DNA from: CAVTJL01 sp963752325
Lineage (GTDB): Bacteria > Pseudomonadota > Alphaproteobacteria > Geminicoccales > Geminicoccaceae
Direction: 5' to 3'
NCBI GenBank assembly: GCA_963752325.1
Contig: CAVVXU010000005.1
Span: forward strand, 1,240,001-1,304,000
Length of the DNA stretch: 64,000 bases
Numbering within the stretch: position 1 is the first letter of the stretch; every line of letters starts with the position of its first letter. The notes under the pieces are model-generated. The model had not been told where the DNA came from. It was given only the letters and a program-made list of their open reading frames with translations, and did no database searches. Shown here piece by piece: positions 8,456-18,630 of the stretch. A program made the position numbers and the translations under genes.

Positions 8456-9227
8456 ATGTCGCTCGCGGGCAAGCGTGCCATCGTCACCGGGGCCGCCGGA
8501 GGGATCGGAAGCGTCGTCGCCCGGCGCCTCGCCGAGGCGGGGGCTGCCCTGGCGCTGGCCGACCTCAAGCTCGACGCGGTCGAGGCGGTGGCGGCCGAGC
8601 TGCGGGCCGGCGGCGCCGACGCAAGGGCCGTGGCGCTCGATCTCTCGGACCTCGACGGCGTCGGGCCCATCATCGACAAGGCGGCGACGGCCCTGGGCGG
8701 CGTCGACATCCTCGTCAACAATGCCGGCATCGGCGTGCAGGGCCCGATCCTCGAGCATACCGTGGCCGACTTCGAGCGGGTCTACCGGATCAACGTCTTC
8801 GGCCTCTTCGCAGCCCTGAAAGCCGCGGCCTCGCGCATGGTCCTGCAGGGCACGGGCGGGCGCATCGTCAACATCGCCTCCACCGCCGGCATGCGCGGCC
8901 TCGCCCACCGCGCCGCCTACGGCTCCTCCAAGGCCGCCGTCGTCAACCTCACCCAGGTGGCGGCGGTCGAGCTCGCACCCCACCGCATCACCGTCAACGC
9001 CATCTCCCCCGGCCCGATCGAGACCGAGATGGTCCGCCACATGCACCCGCCCGCCACCCGCGCCCCCTGGCTCGCCCGCATCCCGGCCGGCCACTACGGC
9101 GAGCCCGAGGACGTGGCCGACGCCGTCTTTTATCTGGCCGGCCCCGGGGCGGGCTTTCGTCACGGGGCATGTGCTGTGCGTGGATGGGGGGTTTACGGGC
9201 ACGGGGTTGATTTTGCCGGAGGAGTGA
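8456..9227 (+). CDS. SDR family oxidoreductase (frameshifted near its C-terminus)
   Basis: This is a classical SDR starting at the ATG at 8456 behind AAAGGAGG. It has 'TGAAGGIG' for the cofactor, 'NNAGIG', 'IVNIASTAG' with the catalytic Ser, and 'YGSSKAA' with Tyr and Lys. The frame as sequenced runs on to 9409 with meaningless sequence, but one extra T in the TTT at 9155-9157 explains it: after removal the protein ends normally with 'FVTGHVLCVDGG' and stops at TGA 9225-9227, giving about 256 residues. This closing motif is a hallmark of the family, so the repaired end is well supported. The substrate is unknown. Confidence 0.85.
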
Positions 9228-9320
9228 TCGGAGCGGGGAATATAAGTTCAGTTGAGCAGCCGCGCATAAGAGCCTATTCTGAGGAGTCAATAAGAAGCCC
9301 GAAGTCTCGGGAGCATCCTT

Positions 9321-10609
9321 ATGTCGGGACGGCCCACTGTCATTGTCGTTGCTGCTGTGATCTGCCTCTTGAACTTTCGCGTCTGGCAACGCTATCTGCG
9401 GGCCCCTGACACCGCGAGCCGTAGGAAGCAAAACCTCGCCGAGGTGTACTTGTCAGCGCTTGTGAGGGCGATCTTGGCGCTGCTCTCGGCCGTGGCCCGC
9501 CTCCGGGCCGGCCGGGTGAGTGCGGCCCCGGCTAGAGCTCTCATCCTCACGCCGCTGCTCTTGCTTGTGGCAATCATGGCGGCACGGCCAGTCCTGGCCG
9601 ACACCATCGGCGAGCCGCAGAGCTCTGCCAAGCCGACCCCCGCGATCCGACACGAGCAGACCATTCCTTCAGACCGCCGGAGCGGCAGTGTCTCGAGCAT
9701 CGTGCTGACTCGCGTCGACATCGAAGCCGACGACGTCCGCGGGACGGCGATCATCCCCCATCAGCCAAGGCCGCTCGGTGGCGAGTACGAGGACGGGCCT
9801 TTCCTCGTCGCCCAGGAGAGCCCGACGGCCCTGCTGGTGCCCGGTGCTGAGTTCGACGACTGTGCTGGCGCCGGCTGGTGCCCGACGATGGTGGTCGTTC
9901 CTAAGGGAACGTTCATGATGGGCTCGCCGCGGGAGGAGGAGAACCATTGGGACGATGAAGGGCCGCAGCACAAGGTCACGATTGCTGCACCATTCGCAGT
10001 CGGTAAGTACGAAGTTACGTTCAATGAATGGGACGCTTGCGTGGCGGAGAATGTCTGCGCAAACGTCGACGACCTCAGGTGGGGGCGCGGCCGGCGGCCC
10101 GTGTTCAATGTCACCTGGACCGAAGCGGAAGCTTATATCGGCTGGCTTGGCCGGAAGACGAAGAAGCCTTATCGGCTGCTGAGCGAGGCGGAGTGGGAGT
10201 ATGCGGCGCGGGGTGGCACGACGACACCGTTCTGGACAGGGGCCAGCATCTCGACCGAGCAAGCCAACTACGCAGGCAACTATACCTCCGGTTCGGATAA
10301 GAAGAGTGTCTACCGAAAGAAAACGGTAGCGGTCGACGATCCTACATTTCCGGCCAATCCTTTCGGCCTCTATCATGTTCACGGCAACATCACTGAGTGG
10401 GTGGAGGATTGCTATCACGACAGCTATAAGGGCGCTCCCGCTGACGGCTCCGCCTGGATTACAGGCGATTGCTGGGCGCGGGTCCTCCGCGGCGGCTCGT
10501 GGGCTGCTCCCTATCCGGGGTACGTCCGCGCGGCGGGCCGCTTTATAGCGAGCCCGACAAGCGGTACCTCCTTGCGGGGTTCCGGGTCGCCAGGGCGCTC
10601 ACCCTATGA
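9321..10609 (+). CDS. SUMF1/formylglycine-generating-enzyme-fold protein, membrane-anchored (frameshifted at C-terminus)
   Basis: After two hydrophobic N-terminal segments (about residues 8-20 and 72-92, the second ending 'PVLADT') comes a long low-complexity linker and then an FGE-sulfatase domain: 'MVVVPKGTFMMGS', 'VGKYEVTFNEWDAC', 'PVFNVTWTEAEAY', 'YRLLSEAEWEYAARGG' and 'VLRGGSW'. The frame as sequenced continues to 10724, but a missing base near 10548 hides the usual ending 'GFRVARAL', which stops at 10607-10609. The paired active-site cysteines of true formylglycine-generating enzymes are not seen in the C-terminal part, so it is more likely a structural or EgtB/PvdO-like relative. Base composition is lower in GC than its neighbours. 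GGAG lies upstream of the ATG; a GTG at 9516 could start a form with a single signal segment. Confidence 0.75.
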
Positions 10610-10793
10610 GGGTTTACCGCTTTACTGCTCGGGGGTCCGGGGACGAAGTGCCGGGTCATCTTTTCGCGTAGCCAGAGCCTCCCCCGGCGGGCGCATACCT
10701 ACGGGGTTGATTACGTCTAGCTAGGTCCGATCACGGGCTGACCTCCGCCGCTTTCGCCTCTAAGGTCCGCCCGCCATTCACGGGAGCACGGAC

Positions 10794-11147
10794 ATGACAG
10801 CGATCAAGCGTATCGAGGCCGGCAAGCGGATGAGCCAGGCGGTGGTGCATGGCGATACCGTCTATCTCGCCGGGCAGGTGGCGGCCGACAAGCCGGGGGC
10901 GTCGGTGGCCGAGCAGACGAAGAACATCCTCGAGCGCATCGACAAGCTCCTGGCCCAGGCCGGGACGGACAAGTCGAAGATACTCTCGGCCAACATCTGG
11001 CTCACCGACATGCGCACGTTCGACGAGATGAACGGCGTGTGGGACGCGTGGCTGGCCGAGGGCTCGGCACCCGCGCGGGCGACGGTCGAGGCGCGCCTCG
11101 CGGCGGTGCACTACAATGTCGAGATCGGCGTCATCGTCGCCAAGTGA
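10794..11147 (+). CDS. RidA family protein
   Basis: This 117-residue protein matches the YjgF/YER057c/UK114 fold. 'MSQAVVHGDTVYLAGQVA' is the N-terminal strand pair, 'EQTKNILERIDKLLAQAG' the helix, and 'ARATVEARLAA' the segment whose Arg normally binds the carboxylate of the imine substrate. RidA proteins hydrolyse reactive enamine/imine intermediates made by PLP enzymes, chiefly 2-aminoacrylate. The gene is monocistronic here. Its length and the motif order fit the smaller Rid subgroups; the exact subgroup is not certain. Confidence 0.9.
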   Translation: MTAIKRIEAGKRMSQAVVHGDTVYLAGQVAADKPGASVAEQTKNILERIDKLLAQAGTDKSKILSANIWLTDMRTFDEMNGVWDAWLAEGSAPARATVEARLAAVHYNVEIGVIVAK

Positions 11148-11360
11148 CGTTTTCGGGCTGAGCCTCGGGAGAAGGCGGTGGTGCGCGTCCTGGCGATGGA
11201 AGCCGGGGTCGTCGGCATCGCCGCCGCCTTCTCGGGATCCGGATCGGCCGAGAGCACGTTTGCGTGAGGTGCCTTGACAGCCGGGGATTTGTCCCGGGCG
11301 CGCGCTACCTTCTCTCCTGTTCCCCGCCGCGCGCGGGGCACCAACAGGGATTAGGGAGAA

Positions 11361-11775
11361 ATGGCGATGCGCAAGATGCGGCTCGCCCTGCTCGCCGCCA
11401 CCGGCGGCCTCCTGGCGATGGGACTGGCCAGCACCAGCCTCGTGGCCCAGGACATGGGGCCCTTCAAGGTGGAGAAGACGAAAGCCGGCGAGGTGCTGGC
11501 CACGTCCCAGGGCATGACCCTCTACACCTTCGACAAGGACAAGCCCGGCATGTCGGCCTGCACGGGCAAGTGCGCGGGCTTCTGGCCGCCGGCGATGGCG
11601 ACGGCGACCGACAAGCCCATGGGCGAGCTTCACCATCATCAAGCGCGACGACGGCTCGATGCAGTGGGCCTATGACGGCAAGCCGCTCTATCTCTTCCAG
11701 CAGGACAAGAAGGCGGGCGAGATGATGGGCGACGGCAAGAATGGCGTGTGGCACGTCGCCAAGGTGTCCGGATAG
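11361..11775 (+). CDS. Secreted-repeat (COG4315-type) protein, frameshifted
   Basis: The gene encodes a signal peptide ('LALLAATGGLLAMGLASTSLVAQ') followed by two copies of the short repeat of the COG4315/PF03640 family. The first is 'GMTLYTFDKDKPGMSACTGKCAGFWPP' in pattern (cysteines near 'SACTGKC'), and the second, 'QWAYDGKPLYLFQQDKK', is in another frame. An extra base in the run at 11628-11634 (likely a G before AGCTTC) splits them; repaired, the protein is about 137 residues, ending at TAG 11773-11775. The family is periplasmic or lipoprotein-like and of unknown function. Signal-peptide cleavage is inferred. Confidence 0.8.
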
Positions 11776-11788
11776 ATCCGGGCGACGA

Positions 11789-11823
11789 GGCTCGGGCGCG
11801 CCGGGCTCAGGGCCGCCCGAGCC
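11789..11823. terminator. Hairpin between convergent genes
   Basis: A perfect 10-base stem, GGCTCGGGCG with CGCCCGAGCC, encloses a 15-base loop. It lies just past the secreted-repeat gene and covers the last codons of the minus-strand transporter gene. There is no long T run on either side. It is probably a bidirectional terminator for this convergent pair. Confidence 0.5.
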
Positions 11824-13036
11824 AGAAGACGCCCACGGCGATCGTCAGGATCGTCAGCGGCAGGCCCACCTTCAGGTGCTCCCAGAAGCCGATCTCGACG
11901 TGGCGCGAGCGGGCGCTCTGGACGACGATGAGGTTCGCGACCGAGCCCAGGATGGTGAGGTTGCCGGCGAGCGTCGAGGCCATCGCCACCACGAGCCAGG
12001 CATGCTGCGCATCCGGCAGCCCCGGGATGAAGGGTTTTATCACCAGCACGGCCGGGACGTTGCTGACGAGGTTCGAGAGGACGGCCGTGACGGTGGCGAG
12101 CACGGGCACCTGATCGAGGTGCAGCCGGCCCACGGCGGCCATCACCTCGGGTGTGAGCGCCACCTTGTCGAGCCCGGCCACGACGACGAAGAGCCCGGCG
12201 AACATGAGCAGAAGGCCGCCGTCAATCTCGCGATGGATCTTTTTGGCTTTCACCCGCCTGGTGAGGAGCAGAAACGCGCCGGCGACGATGGCGACCTTGG
12301 CGATGGGCTGGCCGGCGAAGAAGAGCGCCACCATGACGAGGGTGACCGCCACCGACTTCAGCATGAGGGGCCGGTTGTAGCGGACGCGCGGCGTCACGGC
12401 CCGCAGGCGCTCTCGGGTCCAGAACTCGCTCCGATAGAAGAGCGCTATCAGGAGCACCGTCAAAACAAGGCCCACGGCCGCGATCGGGGACAGGGCGGCG
12501 GCGAAGCTGCCATAGGGGATCTGCGACAGGCTGCCGATCATGATGTTCTGCGGGTTGCCCGTGGTCGTGGCGGTGCTGCCGACGTTCGAGGCCATGGCGA
12601 CGGCCAGGAGGTAGGGCACAGGATTGCGGCCCAAGAGCAGCGCCAGCTCGAGGACGAGCGGCGTCATCGCGAGGCAGATCGTGTCGTTGACGAGAAAAGC
12701 CGAAAAAAAGCCGGCGACCAGGGTGACGCCCACGAGCAGCACGAGCGGATGCCCGGCCCGCCCTGCGACCCAGGCGCTGGTGAGCTGGAAAAAGCCCGAG
12801 AGCTTGAGGTTGGCCACGACGATCATCATGCCGAGCAGCAGCGTGATGGTGTCGAGATCGATGGCGGCGTAGGCCTCTTTCAGGCTGAGCGTGCCCACCG
12901 CCACCATGAGGCTGGCGCCCAGCAGCGCCGCTCCCGCCCGGTCGATGTGATAAAAAGGCAGGCGGCCGATCGCCAGCACGAGATAGGTGAAGGCGAAGAT
13001 CGCGAGCGTCACGATGAGGAGCGCGTCGCCCGTCAT
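11807..13036 (-). CDS. SLC13/ArsB-type ion transporter superfamily permease
   Basis: This 409-residue protein is almost wholly hydrophobic, with about ten to twelve membrane segments. The repeated hairpin region 'AFLVNDTICLAMTPLV' and the later 'LVSNVPAVLVIKPF' carry the Asn-containing motifs of the ion transporter (IT) superfamily, and 'STATTTGNPQNIMIG' matches the re-entrant loop of YbiR/ArsB-like members. It likely moves an anion or dicarboxylate, or acts as a sodium/proton exchanger; the ion cannot be told. The start codon overlaps the stop of the upstream MFS gene (ATGA at 13033-13036), so both are translated together. Confidence 0.82.
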   Translation of the reverse strand: MTGDALLIVTLAIFAFTYLVLAIGRLPFYHIDRAGAALLGASLMVAVGTLSLKEAYAAIDLDTITLLLGMMIVVANLKLSGFFQLTSAWVAGRAGHPLVLLVGVTLVAGFFSAFLVNDTICLAMTPLVLELALLLGRNPVPYLLAVAMASNVGSTATTTGNPQNIMIGSLSQIPYGSFAAALSPIAAVGLVLTVLLIALFYRSEFWTRERLRAVTPRVRYNRPLMLKSVAVTLVMVALFFAGQPIAKVAIVAGAFLLLTRRVKAKKIHREIDGGLLLMFAGLFVVVAGLDKVALTPEVMAAVGRLHLDQVPVLATVTAVLSNLVSNVPAVLVIKPFIPGLPDAQHAWLVVAMASTLAGNLTILGSVANLIVVQSARSRHVEIGFWEHLKVGLPLTILTIAVGVFWLGRP

Positions 13037-14230
13037 GCCGCACCTTGGTCGACGGCGGCGTCAGGGGTCTGGGCGGCGTCCCTGGCCGGCTCGCGCGTCT
13101 CGGGCATCATGAGAAAAAGGGCGGCCAGCGCCACGGCGGCGAAGGCGGCAAGGGTCAAAAAGGCGCTGCTATAGCCGGCCTCGACGACGATGATTCCGGC
13201 GATGGCGTTGCTGACGGAGGCGCCGATGCCCTGCGCCGTCGCGACGGCACCCTGGCTCACATTGTAGCGGCCGGTGCCGCGCATCAGGTCGGCCAGCACG
13301 AGGGGCGTGAGGGCGCCCAGCAGCCCCGCGCCGACCCCGTCCAGCAGCTGGACGCCCACGAGCCAGGGGACGGCCGAGGAGAAGGTGTACAGCACGCCGC
13401 GGATCGGCAGGATGGCGTAGGCCGCGAGCAGCAAGGGCTTCCTGCCCCAGCGGTCGGCGGTGGCGCCGACGAGGATCGCCATCGGCAGCATGATGAGCTG
13501 GGCCGCGATGATGCAGGCCGAGGTGAGCGCCGTTGCCGCCTGCTTGTCGGCCAGCGCCAGCTTCTGGCTGACGAGAGGCAGCATCGGCGCGTTGGCGAGG
13601 TGAAAAAGAAGAACGCAGGCGGCGAAGAGAAGAAGCGGCCGGCACTCGACGAGCGTGCGCCAGCCCGAGGGCTTCGGGCCGCCATCGTCGACGCCGCCGG
13701 GCTCGAGGCCGCGCGCCCGGTCCACGTCGATCGCCTGCGCCGGGATCAGTCAGCACGCTCGCGGTCGCCAGCACCGCGAAGACCGGCACGAGCAGGAAGA
13801 CGGCGCGCTGCGAGATCCACCAGCCGACGGCACCGGCGACCAGCGCCACGAAGACGTTGCCGGCATGGTCGAAGGCGGCGTTGCGGCCGAGGCGCCGGGC
13901 CAGCGCCTCGCGCGGCACGAGGCCCAGCGTGATCGCCGAGACGGCAGGGCCCACGAGGTCGCCCGCGACGGCGAGGAGCACCATGGCGGCCAGGACGACG
14001 AGAAAGGTCGGGGCGAGGGCGATGCCGAGCGCGGCCGCGGCGATGCCGGCAAGCGCCACGACGACGATCGCCCGCTTGGCCCGCACGCTGTCGACGAGCG
14101 CCCCCAGCGGCGTCTGCACCGCGATGCCGGCGAGCCCGCTCACGGTCAGCACGATGCCGATCGAGGCCTGGTCCCAGTGCTCCGAGGTGAGGAGAAAAAT
14201 GGAAAGATAGGGGCCGAGCGCGCCCCGCAC
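13033..14230 (-). CDS. MFS transporter, frameshifted
   Basis: Two overlapping reading frames give the two halves of one major-facilitator protein. The N-terminal half (to about 13745) has 'GALGPYLSIFLL', the loop 'TPLGALVDSVRAKRA' and six helices. The C-terminal half (from about 13740) contains 'VGATADRWGRKPLLL' and six more. One extra G where 'CTG ACT' meets 'ATC CCG' (near 13749) splits them. No good start was found: GTG at 14230 is the first usable codon, while similar hydrophobic sequence ('SLNFLLADV') continues upstream in frame, so the true start may lie upstream. It is translationally coupled to the permease downstream. Confidence 0.72.
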
Positions 14231-14351
14231 ATCGGCCAGCAGGAAGTTGAGGCTATCGAGAGCAAGGCTCGTCAGCGGCCGGCCGCCCCTCGTGACGCCG
14301 CCCCACGACGGGCGAGCAGCGAGACGGATCTAGGGCAAGCCGACGCGCCTG

Positions 14352-15272
14352 TCATCTGCGGGAAGGCAGGGACCGCGGCGAGCTCCTGGCGGGGCGGTTG
14401 ACGAGCCAGATGCCGGCGGCGATCAGGGCCACCGAGGCCACCAGCGTCAGGCTCACCGGCTCGCCGAGCAACAGGCCGCCGAAGGCGACGCCGAAGATCG
14501 GGGCCATGAAGGTGAAGGTCGCGAGCTGCGAGGCCGGGTAGCGGGTCATGAGCCAGAACCAGGCGACGTAGCTCGCGAAGGCGACGACGACGATCTGGTA
14601 GGCGATGGCCAGCAGCACGAGCGGCGTGGGCCGGAAGAGGCCGGGCTCGTGCAGCAGCCAGGCCAGCGCCGGCAGGAGCAGGGCCGAGACGCCCAGCTGG
14701 TAGAGCAGCGTCTTCTCGGGTGCCACGCGGGTCAAGGGCGAGCCCTTGATGATGACGGTGGTGGCACCCCAAAGGACGGCGGCGGCGAGGCACAGGCCAT
14801 CGCCCAGGAGGCCGCGCGCGGAGGCGAAGCGCAGCCCGTCGGCGAAGGCGGCGACGAGGCCCGCGAAGGCCGCCACGAGCCCGATGACCTTGCTGCTCGA
14901 GAGCCGGTCGCCCTTGAGGAAGAGATGGGCGCCCAGCGCCACCACGAAGGGCGAGGTGTAGAGGAAGATCACGCCGCGCGAGGCGGTGGTGAGCGACATG
15001 CCGGCGTAATAGAGACAAAACTCGAAGCCGAAGAGGAGGCCCACCGCGAGGCCCCAGCCCAGCGTGCCGTCGCGCCGGGTGAGGCCGACGCCGCGCCACG
15101 CCGACCACAGGAGCACGAGCAGCGCAGCGCCGAGCGAGCGCAGGCCCCCCTGGAAGACCGGCGAGACGCCCTCGTTGGCGACCTTGATCGCCACCTGCGC
15201 CAGCCCCCAGCAGGCGCAGAGGAGCAGCAGCAGGAGGACGGCCGTCCGGTCGAGGCTCGGGCGCGCGTGCAT
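14352..15272 (-). CDS. EamA/DMT family transporter
   Basis: This 306-residue protein has ten predicted membrane segments in two EamA repeats. The first repeat begins with 'LLLLCACWGLAQVAIKVA', and the second with 'LLGDGLCLAAAVLWGATTVIIKG'; the W-G motif in each is typical. 'FLYTSPFVVALGAHLFLKGDRLS' closes the first repeat as expected. The ATG at 15272 is preferred over a GTG nine codons upstream. Members export or import amino acids, metabolites or drugs. The function here is unknown. Confidence 0.85.
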   Translation of the reverse strand: MHARPSLDRTAVLLLLLLCACWGLAQVAIKVANEGVSPVFQGGLRSLGAALLVLLWSAWRGVGLTRRDGTLGWGLAVGLLFGFEFCLYYAGMSLTTASRGVIFLYTSPFVVALGAHLFLKGDRLSSSKVIGLVAAFAGLVAAFADGLRFASARGLLGDGLCLAAAVLWGATTVIIKGSPLTRVAPEKTLLYQLGVSALLLPALAWLLHEPGLFRPTPLVLLAIAYQIVVVAFASYVAWFWLMTRYPASQLATFTFMAPIFGVAFGGLLLGEPVSLTLVASVALIAAGIWLVNRPARSSPRSLPSRR

Positions 15273-15375
15273 CGTCAGCGTGGATTGACCCTGTCTCACG
15301 GCGGACCACTATAGGACGTGGAACACGACCAGTCTCGATGCGCCAGAGTGACGGGCTGGAAGAAGGGGGAGGCCC

Positions 15376-17808
15376 ATGGCCGAGATAGCGCCACTGTCGG
15401 ACGAGGCTCTCGGCTGGTGCTGCCCCGAGACCGACCTGCCCTTCGAGACCACCGCAGATCTTTCCGACCCCGACGGCATCATCGGCCAGGAGCGGGCGCT
15501 GGGGGCGCTGCGCTACGCGCTGTCGAGCCGCCGGGTCGGCTACAATATCTACGCGCTGGGCCCCGACGGCATCGGCAAGCACACCGTCATCCGCCAGATG
15601 CTGGAGGCCAAGGCAAAGGACGAGGCCCGGCCGGGCGACGTCTGCTACGTGGCGGACTTCAAGGAGGCGCGCGTGCCGCGTCTCCTCCACCTGCCTGCCG
15701 GCCGCGGCGCCTCGCTGCGCGGCGACATGCAAAGGCTGCTGGCCGAGCTTCTGCCGGCGCTGAGGAACGCCTTCGAGAACGAGGCGTACCGCACGCGGCG
15801 CCAGGTCATCGAGGAGGAGCTGAAGGAGCGCCAGGAGCAGGCGGCGGGCGAGGTCGAGGAGGCGGCCCGGGCGAAAAGCATCGCGCTGATCAGAGCGCCC
15901 ATGGGCTTCGCCTTCGCGCCGATGGCGGACGGCAAGATCGTCAACCCCGAGCAGTTCCAGCAGCTTCCCGAGGCGACCAGAAAGCAGATCGAAGGCGAGG
16001 TCGAGGCGCTGCAGAAGCAGCTCCGAGACGCCCTGGCGCACGGGCCCGCCTGGATGAAGGAGACCCGGGACAAGCTCAAAAAGCTCAACGATGCGACTGC
16101 GTCCTTCGCGGTGGGCTATCTCTTCGACGCGCTGCGGCCGGCCTATGAGGACCTGCCCGAGGTGCAAGATCAGCTGGACAAGGCGCGCCAGGACATCATC
16201 GACCATGTCGAGGCGTTCCTGCAGATCCCCGAGCAATCGAGCGGCCAGCAGGTGCCGCTGGCGGAGGACGGCCACCCGCTCTTCCGCCGCTATCGCGTCA
16301 ACCTCCTCGTCGACAGCAGCGAGGTCGCGGCAGCGCCCGTCGTCTACGAGGACGATCCGAGCTTCGATCGGCTGATCGGCCGCATCGAGCACCGGGCCGA
16401 GATGGGCAACCTCGTCACCGACTTTCTGATGATCCGGGCCGGTGCCCTTCATCGCGCCAATGGCGGCTATCTGATCCTCGACGCGCAAAAGCTGCTGACG
16501 CGTCCCTTCGCCTATGACGGGCTGAAGCGGGCGCTGCTCGCCGGGCTCATCCGCATCGAGGCGCCGACGCAGGCGGCGGGCCTTTTTACCACCGCCACGC
16601 TCGAGCCGGAGCCGGTGCCCCTGGACGTCAAGATCGTCCTCGTGGGCGATCGCACGATCTACTATCTGCTGGCCCAGGCGGACCCGGAGTTCCCGCGCCT
16701 CTTCAAGATCGCGGCCGACTTCGACGAGCGCGTCGTGCGCGATGCGGCTACCATCGGCCTCTATGCCCGCCTCATCGGCCGCATGGCGCGGGACGAGAAG
16801 CTGCGGCCGCTCGACCGCGAGGGTGTGGCCCGCGTGCTCGAGCATGCGGTGCGCCAGGCGGGCGACATCGACAAGCTGACGGCCGATCTCGAGGATCTCG
16901 TCGACCTGCTGCGCGAGGCCGATTTCTGGGCGGGCGAAGCCGGCAAGGCCGTCATCGGCGGCGAGGAGGTCGTCAAGGCCGGCGATTCGCGCACCCACCG
17001 GCTGGACCGCGTGCGCGAGCTGACCCAAGAGCAGATCGTCCAGGGCACCATCGGCATCGCCACCAGCGGCGAAGCGGTGGGCCAGATCAACGGGCTCTCG
17101 GTGCTGCAGATGGGTGGCTTCGCCTTCGGCCGGCCCAGCCGCATCACCTGCCGCGTCAGCATGGGCAGCGGCCACGTCGTCGACATCGAGCGCGAGGTCA
17201 AGCTGGGTGGCCCGCTGCACTCGAAGGGTGTTTTGATACTTCAGGGCTTTCTCGCCTCGACCTTCGCGCCCGACGTGCCCTTGTCGCTCTCCGCCTCGCT
17301 CGTCTTCGAGCAGTCCTATGGCGGGGTCGACGGTGACAGCGCCTCCTCGGCCGAGCTCTATGCGCTGCTCTCGGCCATCGGCGAGGTGCCGATCCGGCAG
17401 TGCTTCGCGGTGACCGGCTCGGTCAACCAGAAGGGCGAGGTGCAGGCGATCGGCGGCGCCAACGAGAAGATCGAGGGCTTTTTCGACCTCTGCGCGGCCC
17501 GCGGTCTCGACGGGCAGAACGGCGTGCTGATCCCGGCCACCAACCGCCGCCACCTGATGCTCCACGACCGGGTCAGGCGCGCCGTCGCCGCCGAGCGCTT
17601 CCGCATCTTCGCGGTCGCCACGATCGAGGAGGGCATCGAGCTTTTGACCGGCATGCCCGCTGGCCGGCGCGGCGCCAACGGTCTCTTCCCCGAGGGCAGC
17701 GTCTTTCGTAAGGTCGAGGATCGGTTGCGCGTGCTGGCGGAGCAGCGTCGCGCCTTCGGGCGGCCCGACGACGACAAGGCGCTTGGGGCGGGCGAGGACA
17801 AGACATGA
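15376..17808 (+). CDS. Lon-type ATP-dependent protease (LonB/COG1067-like)
   Basis: This 810-residue protein has an N-terminal AAA module and a C-terminal Lon protease domain. A Walker-A-like loop 'LGPDGIGKHT' lies near residue 57, followed by a long coiled-coil insertion (about residues 120-300) and a second ATPase segment 'GALHRANGGYLILDA'. The protease domain shows 'GVDGDSASSAELYALLS' with the catalytic Ser and 'GGANEKIEGFFD' with the Lys of the Ser-Lys dyad. This is the bacterial Lon-family subgroup that lacks the N-terminal Lon domain. Its stop overlaps the next gene's start by ATGA. Confidence 0.9.
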   Translation: MAEIAPLSDEALGWCCPETDLPFETTADLSDPDGIIGQERALGALRYALSSRRVGYNIYALGPDGIGKHTVIRQMLEAKAKDEARPGDVCYVADFKEARVPRLLHLPAGRGASLRGDMQRLLAELLPALRNAFENEAYRTRRQVIEEELKERQEQAAGEVEEAARAKSIALIRAPMGFAFAPMADGKIVNPEQFQQLPEATRKQIEGEVEALQKQLRDALAHGPAWMKETRDKLKKLNDATASFAVGYLFDALRPAYEDLPEVQDQLDKARQDIIDHVEAFLQIPEQSSGQQVPLAEDGHPLFRRYRVNLLVDSSEVAAAPVVYEDDPSFDRLIGRIEHRAEMGNLVTDFLMIRAGALHRANGGYLILDAQKLLTRPFAYDGLKRALLAGLIRIEAPTQAAGLFTTATLEPEPVPLDVKIVLVGDRTIYYLLAQADPEFPRLFKIAADFDERVVRDAATIGLYARLIGRMARDEKLRPLDREGVARVLEHAVRQAGDIDKLTADLEDLVDLLREADFWAGEAGKAVIGGEEVVKAGDSRTHRLDRVRELTQEQIVQGTIGIATSGEAVGQINGLSVLQMGGFAFGRPSRITCRVSMGSGHVVDIEREVKLGGPLHSKGVLILQGFLASTFAPDVPLSLSASLVFEQSYGGVDGDSASSAELYALLSAIGEVPIRQCFAVTGSVNQKGEVQAIGGANEKIEGFFDLCAARGLDGQNGVLIPATNRRHLMLHDRVRRAVAAERFRIFAVATIEEGIELLTGMPAGRRGANGLFPEGSVFRKVEDRLRVLAEQRRAFGRPDDDKALGAGEDKT

Positions 17809-18596
17809 GCGAGGAGCGTCCGGTCGGCAGGTCGCGCCTCGTCGTCGCCATCGGCGGCGACGAGGACAGCCTGCGCACCGTCGAGGCGGCGGTCAGGCTG
17901 GCCGCCCGGCTGCACCGCGAGATGCTGGCGCTGTTCCTCGAGGACGCCGACCTTCTGGCGGCCGCGAGCCTGCCCTTCGCGCGGATCGTCTCGCAGGGCG
18001 CCGTCGAGGAGGCGGGCCTCGATATCGTGTCGACGCGCCGGGCGATGCGCGTCGTGGCCGAGCGCACGCGGCTGGCGCTGGCCCGCAGCGCCGAGGCCCA
18101 GCGCGTCCACTGGTCCTTCGAGATCGTCGCGGGCGGCCTTGCCGAGGCGCCGCTCGAGGCCGGCGACATCCTGGCGCTCGGGACGAGGCTGCGGCGCGCC
18201 GCTGCGGGGCACCGCCCGACCAGGCCGCCGCCCTGCCCCGTCCTGCTGGTCGGGCGGGGCTGGGGGCCGGTGGTCGTCGTCTATGACGGCGGCGGGGAAT
18301 CGCTCGAGCTGGGCGCGGGCCTTGCCGCCGACGGCCGGCTGGCGCTGGTCGTGCTCTGCCTCGGCGGCGGCCTCGCCTCGGCCGAGGACCGGGTGGGCGA
18401 GGCGCGGCGCCGGCTGGGCCCGGGCGCAGGCCGCGTGACGATCGAGGCCCTGGCGGACGAGGATCCATCGAGGCTCGAGGCCGAGATCCGGCGGCATGCG
18501 CCGAGCCTCGTCGTGCTCGACACCTGCCGCTCGCAGGAGCGCCTGGAGGCGGCGGTGGCAGCGCTGACCCGGCACCTGGGCCGACGTTCCGCCTGA
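17805..18596 (+). CDS. Universal-stress-protein-like protein
   Basis: This 263-residue protein begins with the USP-type strand 'SRLVVAIGGDEDSLRTVEAAVRLA' followed by a hydrophobic strand 'LHREMLALFLEDADL'. A second, weaker domain starts near 'GPVVVVYDGG'. No clear nucleotide-binding G-2x-G-9x-G(S/T) motif is visible, so it may bind no ATP. It is coupled by an ATGA overlap to the Lon-type protease, suggesting a joint role in stress response or proteolysis control. Similar USP-like partners of this protease are plausible but I cannot confirm this. The fold call is tentative. Confidence 0.6.
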   Translation: MSEERPVGRSRLVVAIGGDEDSLRTVEAAVRLAARLHREMLALFLEDADLLAAASLPFARIVSQGAVEEAGLDIVSTRRAMRVVAERTRLALARSAEAQRVHWSFEIVAGGLAEAPLEAGDILALGTRLRRAAAGHRPTRPPPCPVLLVGRGWGPVVVVYDGGGESLELGAGLAADGRLALVVLCLGGGLASAEDRVGEARRRLGPGAGRVTIEALADEDPSRLEAEIRRHAPSLVVLDTCRSQERLEAAVAALTRHLGRRSA

Positions 18597-18630
18597 TCGC
18601 CGTTCCGGCCGGATCCCCCGGCCTTCTTTC

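Noticed and set aside
14272..17565. A minus-strand open frame of 1097 codons opposite the Lon-type protease
   Set aside because: It is the mirror of the GC-rich protease gene: composition is Arg/Ala/Gly-rich, no domain is seen, and the plus-strand gene has clear motifs throughout.
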